Part shown: one piece after another, positions 23,659 through 37,335 of the stretch
How positions within the stretch are numbered: position 1 is the stretch's first letter
Layout of the letters: each line of letters opens with the position of its first letter
Assembly: GCF_963576545.1 (NCBI RefSeq)
Contig: NC_083642.1
Span: forward strand, 1,472,505 to 1,536,504
DNA: 64,000 nucleotides
Source: Limanda limanda
Lineage: Eukaryota; Chordata; Actinopteri; Pleuronectiformes; Pleuronectidae
Reading direction: 5' to 3'
Translations under genes and position numbers: made by a program
Notes under the pieces: model-generated
The model's database searches: none
What the model was told of the DNA's origin: nothing
The model's input: only the letters and a program-made list of their open reading frames with translations

Positions 23659-26000
23659 TCACAGCTCTGAGATCAGTGGGACTGAAGCCTCTCCTCATCA
23701 CCATGGTAACCAGGAGCTCTTTATACAGAGCAGAACCTCTGCTGAGGTCCATCTGTCTCATCTGGTCCCAGTTTGTCAGAAGCAGATGTTCATCAACACA
23801 CAGTGAAACATGTCTTCACCTGTAACAGCAGTAAATCCACCTCTCAGGTGTCCACTCTGCACTTTGACATGCAGAGGACACACACTGAGCTCTTAGCGTG
23901 TTCATTCCAACACGTGAACATGAAGCAGAGAGGAAGCTGCTCCACCTCTGAACAGGACTGAAGTCCCTGCTGCTCTTTCTACTGGATGAGCTGCATCACT
24001 GACTCACAGCTGATGAAGTGAGTCTCTGTAACACTGATGTCTTCTTCTCTCAACAGGTGGGAGTGATCTTAATTGAGCTGAGTGTGAAGAGGACAGTGTG
24101 TGTGGACGGAGGCTGAGCTGTGTCCTGAGGATCCAGAGGCTGAAGCAGCAGCAGCTTGTGTGTAGTCTCCAATCTACACAACCCCTAATCTGCATGTGTT
24201 TGTGAGATGAAGCCGGAGCACCTGTAGAAAACACGGGGAGAACATGCAGACTCCACACAGGAAGACCCATCTGGACCGGATTCAAACCAGCAACCTTCCT
24301 GCCAAGATTGTGTTTATTCACAAGAAGAATGTGTTTATTGAAATGACACAACACAAGCAGAATATATAAACCCTCTATAAAGAGTCACATACAGTGTGTT
24401 TAAGTTTGTCTTTATTATTTTCCACCTTTGTCCCTCAGTCTGTCTCCATGTGTGTAGAACCACATTCTGTGTAGATGTTTGTTTATGATCTTAAAGTTCC
24501 TGGATTCACGTCACAAATTGATTTAGTTCAACACAAAGTTAAACACATTGAAATTACTTTGAGTTTAAAATCAGAGTTTTGTCTTTGACAAAAAAAATCA
24601 AAACTCTGGACTTAAAAATGGAACCTTTTAATTTCTGCATCAGGATCAGAGCGGTGGTTGCTTTTCTACTTTTGACCCACAGGTGGCGCTGCAGTATAAC
24701 AGCAGCACATCCCAGTCAAAGCCTTTTAGCATGCTGGGAAATAATTGATGATGTGAGGTTCGCAGCAGAGACAAGGGACAGAACGTGTCTGACTTTAAAT
24801 GTTCACGTCTCTCCGTCGTGTTGACTGTCGACATTAAATGAACCTTCTAATGTCAGTGATTTGGTGATGTCAGTAAAAAACCTGAGAGGAAACTTGATAC
24901 TTGTTTATATTGATGTGGAACAGAAGCGGTTACAATGATGCAGTGACTCGTTTCAGACACAGGGTGGCAGTAGAGCTCTGTAAACTCCAACGGCCCAGAG
25001 AAACCACAGTAGAAGTAAAAACCATCATCATGTCAGGTTCCTCTCTGAGCTTTGACTTATGAACTTGTTCTTATATATACTCGAAATGTAATGGTAACTT
25101 GTTTGATTGATTGATATAAATTATTATATATATTATCATATATAATTTGACAATCAGCTCTAAATAAAAGCTTTTGATGTAAACCTGTCTCATGTAACTT
25201 GTGTTGGTCTCTCACAAGCTCTCAAGGCTCATTGAACCCAACACACAATGAAACATGTTCTTATGATCAACGTGCACATTTTAATTACTCATCCGTCTTT
25301 CACACGTTTTCTTTGCTCTTCGTTATTATATAAATATCATAAAGAAAAGTGAAGGTGTGCAAATACAACAGATGTGAACAGCCTCCATGTTTTCATCTCT
25401 GACTTCAGAGCTCATCAACACAATAACTTCACAAAATCATTGAGACCAAATGTATTAAAGAGCAAACACGGAACATCTGAACATGTGACCTGTGGTTTAT
25501 CAGCTGAAGTCTCCACAGAGGAAACTCACCTGACAATCTGTTTCTCGTTTTTTTTTAATTTTTTTGGGTCGATTGGCAAAGTAACTTAAAGCTGCCACAG
25601 CGCCACCTTCTGGACAGGAGTGCGGAGCAGCACAACGACGCACACACTTAAGGCCGGCGCATGCTTTTGTGTTTTCAAGGGCAAGTAATAGGCAAACAGA
25701 AACTGAACCTGAGACATTTGGAACAGATGGCTTCACTTTTGGGAGCTGTCATGTCGTCCATCTTTATATGTTTTAACCAGAAGAAAACACCAGAGAGTTA
25801 CAGGTTCACGGTTAATATAACAACACAATCTGGGGTTGTTCAACCTGGAAAAGCAACAGCATGTTTCACCGACTTACTCCACCCCCTCTCATCAAAGCTC
25901 CGCCCCAAAACACAGGAACGCCCACTGCCTGATAGCAGCTAGAAAACAACTTTTCCGCGACACACTCACCAACTAGTGACTGAAAGCTACGCCAGCCAAT
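23659..26000. repeat. Downstream block of unit B (copy of 6230-8560)
   Basis: Near-identical to the region after copy A. It starts again directly after the hAT insertion. No gene supported. Confidence 0.7.
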
Positions 26001-27040
26001 CAGTTCATTCGATTTGAATGACAACTTTATTTATTGATTCTATCGGAAGGTGATAAGGATTTATACAAATAAAAACAAATGACCAACCCTACCATTAATA
26101 CAGAGTTAAAGGTGCTTTATATCAGTTTTGTGTCTCTTGTTATCTAATCACAAGTCGTAACTGGAGGACGAGTTGAGATGTGATCAGTCCACATCAACGT
26201 GGTCACACTTAAAGATCGCCTGCTGACGTCCTCTGAGAAAGAGGAAGTTCAGTTTGCAACAAACACGTTGTCTCTATTGACGAAGTCTGAAACTTTCTAA
26301 AAGCCTGAAGAGAGAAATCACAAGGTCATCAAACACAATTCTGTGTTGTTCTGATTTCTTCTTCTTCTCATTTAACTCACTGCTGCCTCATGTCGGTTCA
26401 AAACAACAACTTCGCCGATGGAAACAAGGTACGAACTGTTTTGCATGACAGAGAATAATGATAAAAAGATTACCTGAGAATAATGTTATTATGATATTAT
26501 TATACCAGGTTTGAACAGGGCCTGACCAATGTCTTTATAAACAAATGATCAATGACATGTCTCCACTTCCTCCTGTTGAACAAAAATGAAGCCAGAATAT
26601 GGACGTTACCATTTTATGATCAAGATCGTTTGACTTAATTTTTGGTGAGGTGTCATATTGTCTTTATTTACAGTCACTGGTCTGACACATGTTCTTTATC
26701 AACAAACCCGTCAACGTGACTCTGCTGCTGATCTCGTACGTTCTCGCTGCCTTCGACACTTCCTGTAGAAATCACTTCACTCAAACACTTTCCAGTGGAG
26801 ACTCAGAGAAACCGACGCCATCCGAAGATAATGCAGATTTAAGTTGTGATCCTGGATTATACAACACAAACACATCACACACAAACACAGCAATCAAACA
26901 GATACGCCACGAACACCAGAAACACACGATGGCGTCTGTAGAGTGGGAGGAGCTTCATTCAGTGATCTGCAGAGAAACACAGCAGATAAGAAACACTCAC
27001 CTTCTACAGGACGAGGACATGAAACCTTTTCCTGAAGCTA
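26001..27040. repeat. Inter-gene block of unit B (copy of 8561-9600)
   Basis: Copy of the A-B spacer. A plus-strand frame at 26689-27048 is longer than its unit A counterpart only because of small indels, so coding is not supported. Confidence 0.55.
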
Positions 27041-27079
27041 CAACATGAAGCTGAGTGTGCGACTCACCACGGAGACCTT

Positions 27080-27770
27080 GGTGGTTTGTTCGCGGGTTCG
27101 AATGCGCAGCTTGTTGACCGTCGTCTCGGCGATGTCAGCTCTCTCCTCGGCGTGGTCCAGCTCGTGTTGGACTTTCCTGAAACGCACAGCAGTGCCGCTC
27201 ACCTGCTCCTCCTGGTGGACAAACAGAGCCACAGCAGCTGGGATTAACATTTCAAACTTAACACTCACAATCAGCTCTGCCTCAAGTTTTTATTGTGTTT
27301 CGCTTTTGATTAAATTATGATTAAAGTGCTCACAGCGTTCTCAGCTTGTCTCTTGCAGCTCTTGACTTTGGTCTGGAGCTTCTCCACCAGCTCCTGCATC
27401 CGGAGCAGAGTCTTCCTGTCCTCCTCCGTCTGCAGGAACACAGGGAGAAACCAGTAAACACCACAGAACCAGCAGAAGGTCTGTGGGACCAGGAGGGAAG
27501 CCGGGGATCGAAGCTGGTACGTCAGCTCTTTGACTCTTCTCTCGTAGCGACGGAATCCTTTCTGATAATCGTCGCTCTTCTTCTGCTCGACCATCAGCTC
27601 CGTCCATGGACAGCTGCTGCACGTTGGAGGCCAGGTCATCGGCCTCCAGTCTGAACTCCGTCTTCTCCTTCTCCAGTTTCTGTTTGCTTCTCTGCAGATT
27701 GTCGATCTGCCGAGTTCCGCCAGCGTGTCCGAGTTGCCTGGACTTACTGGCACACATTGATGAGAATTAA
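27080..27770 (-). pseudogene. Myosin heavy chain tail pseudogene, unit B (further deleted)
   Basis: On the minus strand: NSDTLAELG, then in another frame [19 protein letters not shown] (about 27740-27640), fused at about 27605 directly to [15 protein letters not shown] and [11 protein letters not shown], then [18 protein letters not shown] (about 27435-27340) and [19 protein letters not shown] (about 27200-27140). The same four-base loss before QIDNLQ as in unit A shows that the gene was already broken before duplication. Two exons present in unit A are deleted here. Confidence 0.85.
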
Positions 27771-28530
27771 ACATATTTCCTCAACTAGGATTTCTTAGGA
27801 CTTTTAGTATGTTGTTCTGGACACCTCATAGAAATGATCTATGCTGAAAAAAATGATTTTACAGTTAATTCGATTTTTGGCTCCAAAATGAGTTACTTTG
27901 CCTGGACTATCAGGACATCAGCTTCTGTGGGGGGGGGGGGGGGGCACTAACCACCTGAAGGGAACAACCTAAACCTACCTACTGGAATTAAAGGAACCAA
28001 AAGACATGCTCCTAACATCTGGGCAGTGACGTAGGAGGGGAAGCGTCTGGTGGAGTAGTTCTGGGGCAGCAGGTGGAGCAGACATTGTTCAAACATGACT
28101 CTCACATAAACCATCATGCAAACCCAATAATATCCATCTCAAACACACACCTACATGTGTACAGGTCCTGAAGGTCTCTTCACACTGACTCAATCTGGTG
28201 AATCAAATGACACCTGCTTGATGGAGGAGACAAGAAGTCATTACTGCTGCAGAACAAATCCTGTTGTTAGATATTATCTGCACGTGCACTTAAAAAGGGT
28301 TCCAGCATTATAGACAACGTGATAATAACACACTGCTCTGATACAGTGGGATAACATTAACAACTGCCCCCCCCCCCACACAACGGTCAAATGATGCATC
28401 ACAATGCAGCTGTATTTCTCTAGATCTACAAACCAACACTGTGACTGGACGTGTTTGACTCCAGAGTTTCTGAGGCTCATTTAAACATCATGATGAATCA
28501 CATTGTACGGCTCAGTCCCAGGAGACGCTC

Positions 28531-29187
28531 CCAGTCAGGACTCAGTGTGAAAGATCTGGATTCATGATCCCACACCGTCCATTAGGAACTAAATACATGA
28601 TCCTAAGTTTATTATCAACATCATAACATGACAATAAAACATGAACTATGAACCAATTCATCTTCATGGGTATGAACTGGACTTTGAACTGGTTTCAAGA
28701 GTGAACTGGTGGGAGGAGGAGGAGCCTGAGAACAGGGAGGAGGAGGAGCCTGGGAACAGGGACAGGTCAGACTCCATTTTCACCTGGACGAGCAGAAGGA
28801 AGGAAAGTGAGCAGGTGAGTGTGAACACAACTTTCTGAAAGTTTTCCTGTCTCACTCTCACACCTGCTGTTAACATCCGTCTGCTGATCACATGACTCTA
28901 AGTTTGTCAGTTCACACCTGGTGACAGACGTCATGTGATCGGATCCCAGAGACAGATGTGAACAGCAGGTCTGGATCAAAGAGACTTCAAAGGACTAATT
29001 AACAGAGTTAACTCACAGTTTCACTTTTTATCTTCATCTGTTCATCAAGTGTTTAATAACACAACGTGTTTTCACAATCATACGTTACAGCAGTGGTCAC
29101 CAACCAGTGGAGAGTCTTCACTGTGGATCCCAGTAAAGCTCTGGACTCACTGGCTGAGGTGTGAGGAGCATCGACCTGCAGAGCCAG

Positions 29188-29189
<2 letters not shown>
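28531..29189 (+). repeat. GAACTGG-rich element, copy 3
   Basis: Contains the small frame starting at 28641, two codons shorter than copy 1 but still open to the GTGAGT at 28814. Ends in a CA tract (29190-29245). Confidence 0.6.

Positions 29190-29245
<56 letters not shown>
29190..29245. repeat. (CA)n microsatellite
   Basis: Uninterrupted CA repeat of about 55 bases. Confidence 0.97.
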
Positions 29246-29247
<2 letters not shown>

Positions 29248-29859
29248 TCATACTGGTTTTGTGTGAGTTTTAAAGTGAATATAAAGTTGAAGAGCTTGTG
29301 TTTGACCTTCATTTGGGCACAAAGCCCTAGAACTGAGTGGAGATACAGAGTGCTGCTTCAAGCTGCTGACTGATGTGCTCTCAGTGTTACTGTCTATAAA
29401 GTTCTGTAATTCATTTCCAGCCTTTATGACGTGAACATGATACTAGATGTTGAGTTTCCTTCTCTTAGTGGCCGGGGGTTGAAGGACACATGAACTTTTA
29501 CAAGCTTGTATTGATTAACTTTAATGCAGTTTATTGGTTTGAGTGTAGATTAGGAAATGCTGAAGTTGCAAAAATACTTTGTTATTCAACGTTTGTTTAT
29601 GGCTCTGCAGGTTTTTTGGTGGATTTAAAAATGCCATAAACCGATATTACATGAAAAGGAACTTTATAAATGGACTTGTACAATAGTACACCTCCACACC
29701 CTTATTGACTGGTACCCTAAAACATATATTCATAAGATTAATTTAATAATGTACTCTAATAATGTACTAATGGCTGAATAAATCAAGTGATTGACTGATA
29801 TATCCAAAAATAATTGAGGCTTCCTGAGGTCACCTGTCGGGCGGGAGGGAGGGAGGTAG

Positions 29860-29875
29860 GTAGAGAGAGAGAGAG

Positions 29876-29914
<39 letters not shown>

Positions 29915-29937
29915 AGGAGGGAGGGGGGGAGAGAGAG

Positions 29938-29968
<31 letters not shown>
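29860..29968. repeat. (GA)n-rich simple repeat
   Basis: Interrupted GA tract with GAGGGAGG stretches, at the place equivalent to 14280-14327. It is followed by a TATATAAG at about 30015 but by no NLR start exon. Confidence 0.95.
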
Positions 29969-29970
<2 letters not shown>

Positions 29971-30300
29971 CTTGTCCTTCCTGAGGTTTCTGATGTGATC
30001 CCTGCATTTCCTTGTATATAAGACGTCCTGTGTACTCAAATAAATACCAGTACTACAAATATGAAGCCCTGCATCTATTTCACAATAAAAACATTTAAAA
30101 ATAAATGAATTGATTCAGTCGACAGAAACACTGGAGTGCTTTTATTTTTGAAATGGGCAGGTTACAGAAAGTGTTGCAAATATTTGTGTTTGTGACGTTT
30201 TCAACAGATAAAGATTGAAACTGGTGTTAAAGATCATTTCACTGAGTTCTGCTGTAAACTGAGCGCAGAACCAGAAGGAAATAGACCAGACCTTGAATAT

Positions 30301-30870
30301 CAGTCAGGACTCAGTGTGAAAGTGAAGGTCTGGATTCATGATCCCACACCGTCCATTATTAACTAAATACACGATCCTAAGTTTGTTATCTACATCATAA
30401 CCATCATAATAAAACATGAACTGTGAACCAGTTCATCTTCATGGGTATGAACTGGATTTTGAACTGGTTTCAAGAGTGAACTGGTTCAACAGGGGGGAGG
30501 AGCCTGAGAACAGGGAGGAGGAGGAGCCTGAGAACAGGGAGCGGTCAGACTCCATTTTCACCTGGACGAGCAGAATAAAGGAAAGTGAGCAGGTGAGTGT
30601 GAACACAACTTTCTGAAAGTTTTACTGTCTCACTCTCACACCTGCTGTTAACATCCGTCTGCTGATCACATGACTCTAAGTTTGTCAGTTCACACCTGGT
30701 GACAGACGTCATGTGATCGGATCCCAGAGACAGATGTGAACAGCAGGTCTGGATCACAGAGCCTTCAAAGGACTAATTAACAGAGTTAACTCACAGTTTC
30801 ACTTTTTATCTTCATCTGTTCATCAAGTGTTTAATAACAGAGCGTGTTTTCACAATCATACGTTACAGTC
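30301..30870 (+). repeat. GAACTGG-rich element, copy 4
   Basis: Contains the frame starting at 30416, one codon shorter than copy 1 and open to GTGAGT at 30594. Followed by a GT repeat (30877-30964). Confidence 0.6.
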
Positions 30871-30876
30871 ACCTGA

Positions 30877-30964
<88 letters not shown>
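30877..30964. repeat. (GT)n microsatellite
   Basis: About 88 bases of GT with one AT interruption. Confidence 0.97.
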
Positions 30965-30966
<2 letters not shown>

Positions 30967-31065
30967 TTGCAGGGAATTTTTGGGTGCATTTCTTGAACTT
31001 GTTTGTCCTGATTCCTGTGAGCTCAGGAAAAAAGGAAGTGACGCAATTCCCTAGTACGTCGAGAG

Positions 31066-32016
31066 CATGGGCGTTTGTAGGATTGAAAGAAAGGGGGGGC
31101 TTAGCCCCTAAGGATGCTGAATGTTTGTGCGCACAGCGCGCGCCAATTTTTTTTGGGCTCATTTGGGGCTGCGGATATCCATTGTTTCAGACAGTTCATA
31201 GATTGGTTCAATCAGAAAGACTGTGATTTTTCTCTGTATCTTTGCTTGCATTCATTCAGTATAAGATAACAGAAGGGACAGAATTTCAGGGTCATTGTGA
31301 AATTTGACAACACATTAGCATTAACTGATTATAAACAACAACATTCTATAGGCACTGATATTATTGTTTTGAAATACTAGAGATAGATATTAATGCAAAG
31401 AATAGAAAGCTGTCGATAGTTATTTCTTACATTTCAAATTTGCTCGTTCACACTCTTGCTCACTGGAGACATTTTCTAACAAAATAGCTAGCTAGCTAGC
31501 TTAGTGTTAACATAGCTCATTACAATATTCCCTTTCATTTGCCTCAAGTAAACCTAAATTTAAGCAGGTAACAATCGTTAACAACTACAGATAGCCCTAT
31601 TCTGTAACTACCTGTACTTACAATTTCACTCTGTGCATCATTTACTATGAGCTAAACTCCTTGGCTGTAATCCTGCTGTCTTGATGAGAGACGTTACTTG
31701 GCAGAGTGAGAAAGCCAGCGCAGCAGCAATGCAGACTCCCCAAGGTCCTAGTGCCCGGTCTTTTATTGTTAAGTATGATGAAGGGCTATTGGATTGTAAT
31801 TTGAAGGGGGAGAAAACATACAAACCAGAAACGCACTCACATATGTAGCATGTTAGAGTTATAAATAACTTGTCCATGTGTAAAACAATAGTTAAATTAA
31901 AAAATAAAAATAAAAAAAAATAATTAAATAAAAAAATCCCAATAACTATTTGGGGGGGCTGAAGAACATTTGAGTGGGGCTTCAGCCCCCCTAAAACAGG
32001 CCTAACGACGCCCCTG
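31066..32016. mobile_element. hAT-type non-autonomous element, 951 bp
   Basis: Exact 8-bp target duplication gtcgagag (31058-31065 and 32017-32024). Ends CATGGGCG and CGCCCCTG are inverted repeats with one mismatch, and the subterminal GGGGGCTTAGCCCC-like blocks are also inverted. No transposase frame. Confidence 0.88.
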
Positions 32017-32451
32017 GTCGAGAGAGAGAGAGAGAGAGAGACAGAAAGAGAGAGAGAGACAGAGAGACTCTTGTCCTTCCTGAGGTTTCTGATGTGATCA
32101 CTGTATTTCCTTAAGAAGTCCTGTGTACTCAAATAAATACCAGTACTACAAACTATGAAGCCCTGCATCTATTTCACAATAAAAACATTTAAAAATAAAT
32201 TAATTGATTCAGTCGACAGAAACGCTGGAGTGCTTTTATTTTGAAATTGGCAGGCTACAGGAAGTGTTGCAAATATTATTTTTGTTTGTGACGTTTTCAA
32301 CAGATAAACATTGAAACTGGTGTGAAAGATCATTTCACTGAGTTCTGCTGTAAACTGAGCGCAGAACCAGAAGGAAACAGACCAGACCTTGAATATCTAG
32401 AAGAGCAGTGCGGCCTGAACCACAACTGAGCCGCAGCCGGCCCGGTGCAAC

Positions 32452-35400
32452 ATGGGCGCGGACAATTCAAAGCAAGTTGGACCCTCACACACAAAGTAAG
32501 ACACCTGCTACAAACATGTGAAGCTCCAAACTGAATCCTCAGAGAATGAACCAGTGAATGATGTGTTCTGAATAAAAACATGTTTGTGTTTGCAGAGGTC
32601 AGGACCACAGACTGAGAGCAGTGTCTCCAGGGTCCAGCTGTCTGTCTCTGAAGAGTGACATGTCCATGGAACCTCCTATACTCTTCAGTAAAGAACCTGG
32701 ACCCTCACACACAAAGTAAGAGACCTGCTACTGTCGCTGTGGTCGTTTATCCTAAATATGAGAAGATGAGACGAATTTCAATCAAGTATTTATTTAGAAA
32801 ACAATGAAAGGTATGAGCAGCAAAACAACGGGCATCCATCTCACTGCCCGGAACGCTAGCAGCCCCGGACAGTCTCGAGTCGCATCAGAACACAAAACCC
32901 ATCAGAACGCATCCAACAGCCGGCGTCTGTAAGATTTTATAACAGTCCCTGGTTCCTCCTCGTGCGCAGGCGTAGTCCATCCTCTTGGCTTTGGAATAAG
33001 GAAGTGACAAGGAGCCACTCCCAAGGCCTTGACACAGCTGATGCTACGAGGGCCAAACTGTTGTTGTTGGAGAAAAGATATTATGTTCCTGTTATATCGG
33101 CTGTACGTTCTGTTTGTACAGACATTTGAAACAACTAAACCAAAACAACGAAACAACAATGTGACGCACATACATTCTAATTCCACGATTAAACACTAGG
33201 AAGGAAAAGGTTATTATTAAATCATTTGTGTGCAGGCCATTATCTGGCCCCAAACTTTATTGCATAGAGTTCAGTCAGACCCACACTAGCTAAATTTTCA
33301 AACCCTAACACTACAAACATGTGAAGCTCCAAACTGAATCCTCGGAGAATGAACCAGTGAATGATGAGTTCTGAATAAAAACGTGTTTGTGTTTACAGAG
33401 GTCAGGACCAGAGACTGAGAGCAGAGTCTCCAGGGTCCAGCTGTGTGTCTCTGAAGAGTGACATGTCCATGGAACCTCCTATATTCTTCAGTAAAGAACC
33501 TGGACCCTCACACACAAAGTAAGAGACCTGCTACTGTCGCCATGGTCGTTTATCCTAAATATAAGAAGATGAGACGAATTTCAATCAAGTATTTATTTAG
33601 AAAACAATGAAAGGTATGAGCAGCAAAACAACGGGCATCCATCTCACTGCCCGGAACGCTAGCAGCCCCGGACAGTCTCGAGTCGCATCAGAACACAAAA
33701 CCCATCAGAACGCATCCAACAGCCGGCGTCTGTAAGATTTTATAACAGTCCCTGGTTCCTCCTCGTGCGCAGGCGTAGTCCATCCTCTTGGCTTTGGAAT
33801 AAGGAAGTGACAAGGAGCCACTCCCAAGGCCTTGACACAGCTGATGCTACGTGAGCCAAACTGTTGTTGTTGAAGAAAAGATATTATGTTCCTGTTATAT
33901 CGGCTGTACGTTCTGTTTGTACAGACATTTGAAACAACTAAACCAAAACAACGAAACAACAATGTGACGCACATACATTCTAATTCCACGATTAAACACT
34001 AGGAAGGAAAAGGTTATTGTTAAATCATATGTGTGCAGGCCATTATCTGGCCCCAAACTTTATTGCATAGAGTTCAGTCAGACCCACACTAGCTAAATTT
34101 TCAAACCCTAACACTACAAACATGTGAAGCTCCAAACTGAATCCTCAGAGAATGAACCAGTGAATGATGTGTTCTGAATCAAAACATGTTTGTGTTTGCA
34201 GAGGTCAGGACCAGAGACTGAGAGCAGAGTCTCCAGGGTCCAGCTGTGTGTCTCTGAAGAGTGACATGTCCATGGAACCTCCTATATTCTTCAGTAATGA
34301 ACCTGGACCCTCACACACAGAGTAAGAGACTGTTTCTACTGTGACCTGCTCTGAAGAGGATCTAGTTTCCTCTAGTGTGGCCCCTGCATTAGGACACAGC
34401 TTCATTGAAGTTGGTGACTAATCTCTCAGAATCACTCAAAGAGCTCAGACCTCCACCAAGAACCAACACGCTCCTTATGAAACCACTTTGAAATCCACTA
34501 GAGACTCATTTTGATTTGGATCTGCACCAAATTCCACACACTGGTAAACATCAGTCCTCTGAACATGTCTGTGGAAGAAACCGCCCCCCCCGATCTGGTT
34601 CACAGACCACAACCTTCCAACAAGTTTACTGGTAATCTGTCGTTTTTTATAGTCCCACTAACGAACCAACCAACACACAAACATACTGCGTGAAAACAAA
34701 ACCTCCTTGACAGAAGTAATGACAACCTGTGACTGTGACATGTGAGTGATCAGGACATGTCTTCACAGGGAGAGGAAGAGGAGTCATGTTTCTGAGGAGG
34801 AGCAGTCGTCCTGCTGTGCTTCGTGTCAGGACGTCCTGAAGGATCCAGTCTCCACCAGCTGTGGACACTGGATCTGCAGACAGTGCATCACCTCATACTG
34901 GGACCAGTCTGGTTCTTCAGGAGACTCCTCCTGTCCCCAGTGTGGACAAAGATCCAGAACAGGAGCTGGAGGTCAGACAGCAGGTCAGAGCAGCACTGTA
35001 CATGTGTCTGCTGATGTCTTCACTTCTGACATCAGCACATGTGGTTTTACTTTGTTCCTTCATACAGCATCAACATTTAACATCGTTAGAAAAGCACAAA
35101 GTTAAAAAGCTTTTATTTTCTGTAATTTTTCTGTATCTGATGAAAACAATCAGCAGATTCTCAGATTCTCTGTCTCTGACATTGTTTCTTGTCTTTCAGC
35201 AGATCGTGGTCTGCAGGAGGTTTTAGATGAACAAAAGCTCAGTCTGAGGAGGAGATGTGAACATGTGACTGAAGGAAGTGATGAAACAGGAAGTAGAACC
35301 CTCCTCAACAGGATCTACACTGATCTCTACATCACAGAGGGACAGAGTGAAGAGGTTAATACTCAACATGAGGTGAGGCAGCTTGAGACGGCTTCTAAGA

Positions 35401-36971
35401 TGAAGATCCTCCACGACACTCCCATCAGGTGCCACGACATCTTTAAAGCCTCCACTGACCAGCAGAGACGCATCAGAGTCGTCCTGACCAACGGCGTCGC
35501 TGGCGTTGGAAAAACCTTCTCGGTGCAGAAGTTCACTCTGGACTGGGCAGAGGGTTTAGAGAACCAGGATGTGGATCTGCTGACTGTGCTTTCGTTCAGG
35601 GAGCTGAACCTGGTGAAGGACCAGCAGCACAGTCTCCTCACGCTGCTCCGTGTTTTCCATCCAGCGTTACAGAAGCTCGCGGCAGAGACGCTCTCTGTCT
35701 GTAAACCTTTGTTCATCTTTGACGGCCTGGATGAAAGCAGACCTTCTCTGGACTTCAACCACAGGGAGCTTGTGTCTGAGGTCACACAGAGGTCATCAGT
35801 CAACGTGCTGCTGACAAACCTCATCCGGGGGAATCTGCTTCCCTTGGCTCTCGTCTGGATAACCTCCAGACCTGCGGCGGCCAATCAGATCCCTCCTGCA
35901 TGTGTTGACAGGGTCACAGAAGTACGAGGCTTCACTGACGCCCAGAAGGAGGAGTACTTCAGGAGGAGATTCAGTGATGAAGAGCTCAGCAGCAGAATCA
36001 TCTCACACATCGAGACGTCCAGGAGCCTCCACATCATGTGTCAAATCCCAGTCTTCTGCTGGATCAGTGCAACAGTTCTGGAGCACATGGTGACCACAGA
36101 CCAGAGAGGAGAGCTGCCCAAGACCCTGACTGACCTGTACTCACACTTCCTGCTGGTTCAGACAAAGAGGAAGAACAACAAGTACGGTAAGAAGAGGGCT
36201 GACAGGGACGTTCTCCTGAAGCTGGGGAGGCTGGCACTTAAACATCTGGAGGAAGGAAACATCATGTTCTACCAAGACGACCTGGAGCGGTGTGGTCTTA
36301 ATGTCACAGATGCCTCGGTGTACTCAGGAGTTTGTACTGAGATCTTCAGAAGAGAGTGTGTGATCTTCCAGAAATCAGTCTACTGCTTTGTTCATCTGAG
36401 CGTTCAGGAGTTTCTAGCTGCAGTCTACATGTTCCACTGTTACACCGAGAGGAACACAGAAGAACTCAACAACTTCTTGGGAACAGATGAGGACACAGAC
36501 AGTACCTTCTCCCTGGATGACCTCCTGAAGGGAACCATGAAGAAATCCCTCTCCAGTACAAATGGTCATCTGGACCTGTTTGTTCGCTTCCTTCACGGCC
36601 TCAGTCTGGAGTCCAACCAGAGAGTCTTAGGAGGCCTGCTGGGTCGGAGAGAGAACAATCCAGAGATCATCCAGAGAGTCATCAACAACCTGAAGGAGAT
36701 GGAGAGTGAAGACATTTCTCCTGACAGATGCATCAACATCTTCCACTGTCTGACTGAGATGAACGACCACTCAGTTCATCAGCAGATGCAACAGTTCCTG
36801 ACTTCAGAGAACAAATCAAAGGAGAAACTCTCTGAGATCCACTGCTCAGCTCTGGCCTACATGCTGCAGATGTCAGAGGAGGTTCTGGACGAGTTTGACA
36901 TGATGAAGTTCAACACATCAGACGAGGGTCGACGGAGACTGTTCCCAGCTGTGAGGAACTGCAGGAAGGCT

Positions 36972-37065
<94 letters not shown>

Positions 37066-37280
37066 GTGTGTAAATGTGTGTGTAAATGTGTGTGTGCGTG
37101 TGCGTGTGCGTTTGTGCGTGTGTGCGTTTGTGTGTGTGCTTGTGTGTAAATGTGTGTGTGCGTGTGAGTGTGTGTTGGTCATGTACATATGAGAACAACT
37201 AGATCAGATGTGATCACTGTGCTGGAGTTTGAGAATTCAGACAAAAGACCATGTGAGGTGCAAGGAGGTTATTGTATATA

Positions 37281-37335
<55 letters not shown>

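Larger units (their letters stand above)
32596..34201 (+). repeat. Two tandem 803-bp units (repeat exon + LTR-bearing intron)
   Basis: Units 32596-33398 and 33399-34201 have exactly equal length and differ at only a few bases, so the duplication is recent and later than the LTR insertion. Confidence 0.9.

Noticed and set aside
26689..27048. 119-codon plus-strand frame in the B-C spacer
   Set aside because: Broken by indels in the unit A copy (9250-9603) and without a recognised domain.
32902..33186. 94-codon minus-strand frame as a gene (second copy 33705-33989)
   Set aside because: It lies wholly within the solo LTR, matches no family I know, and is duplicated only because the LTR was.
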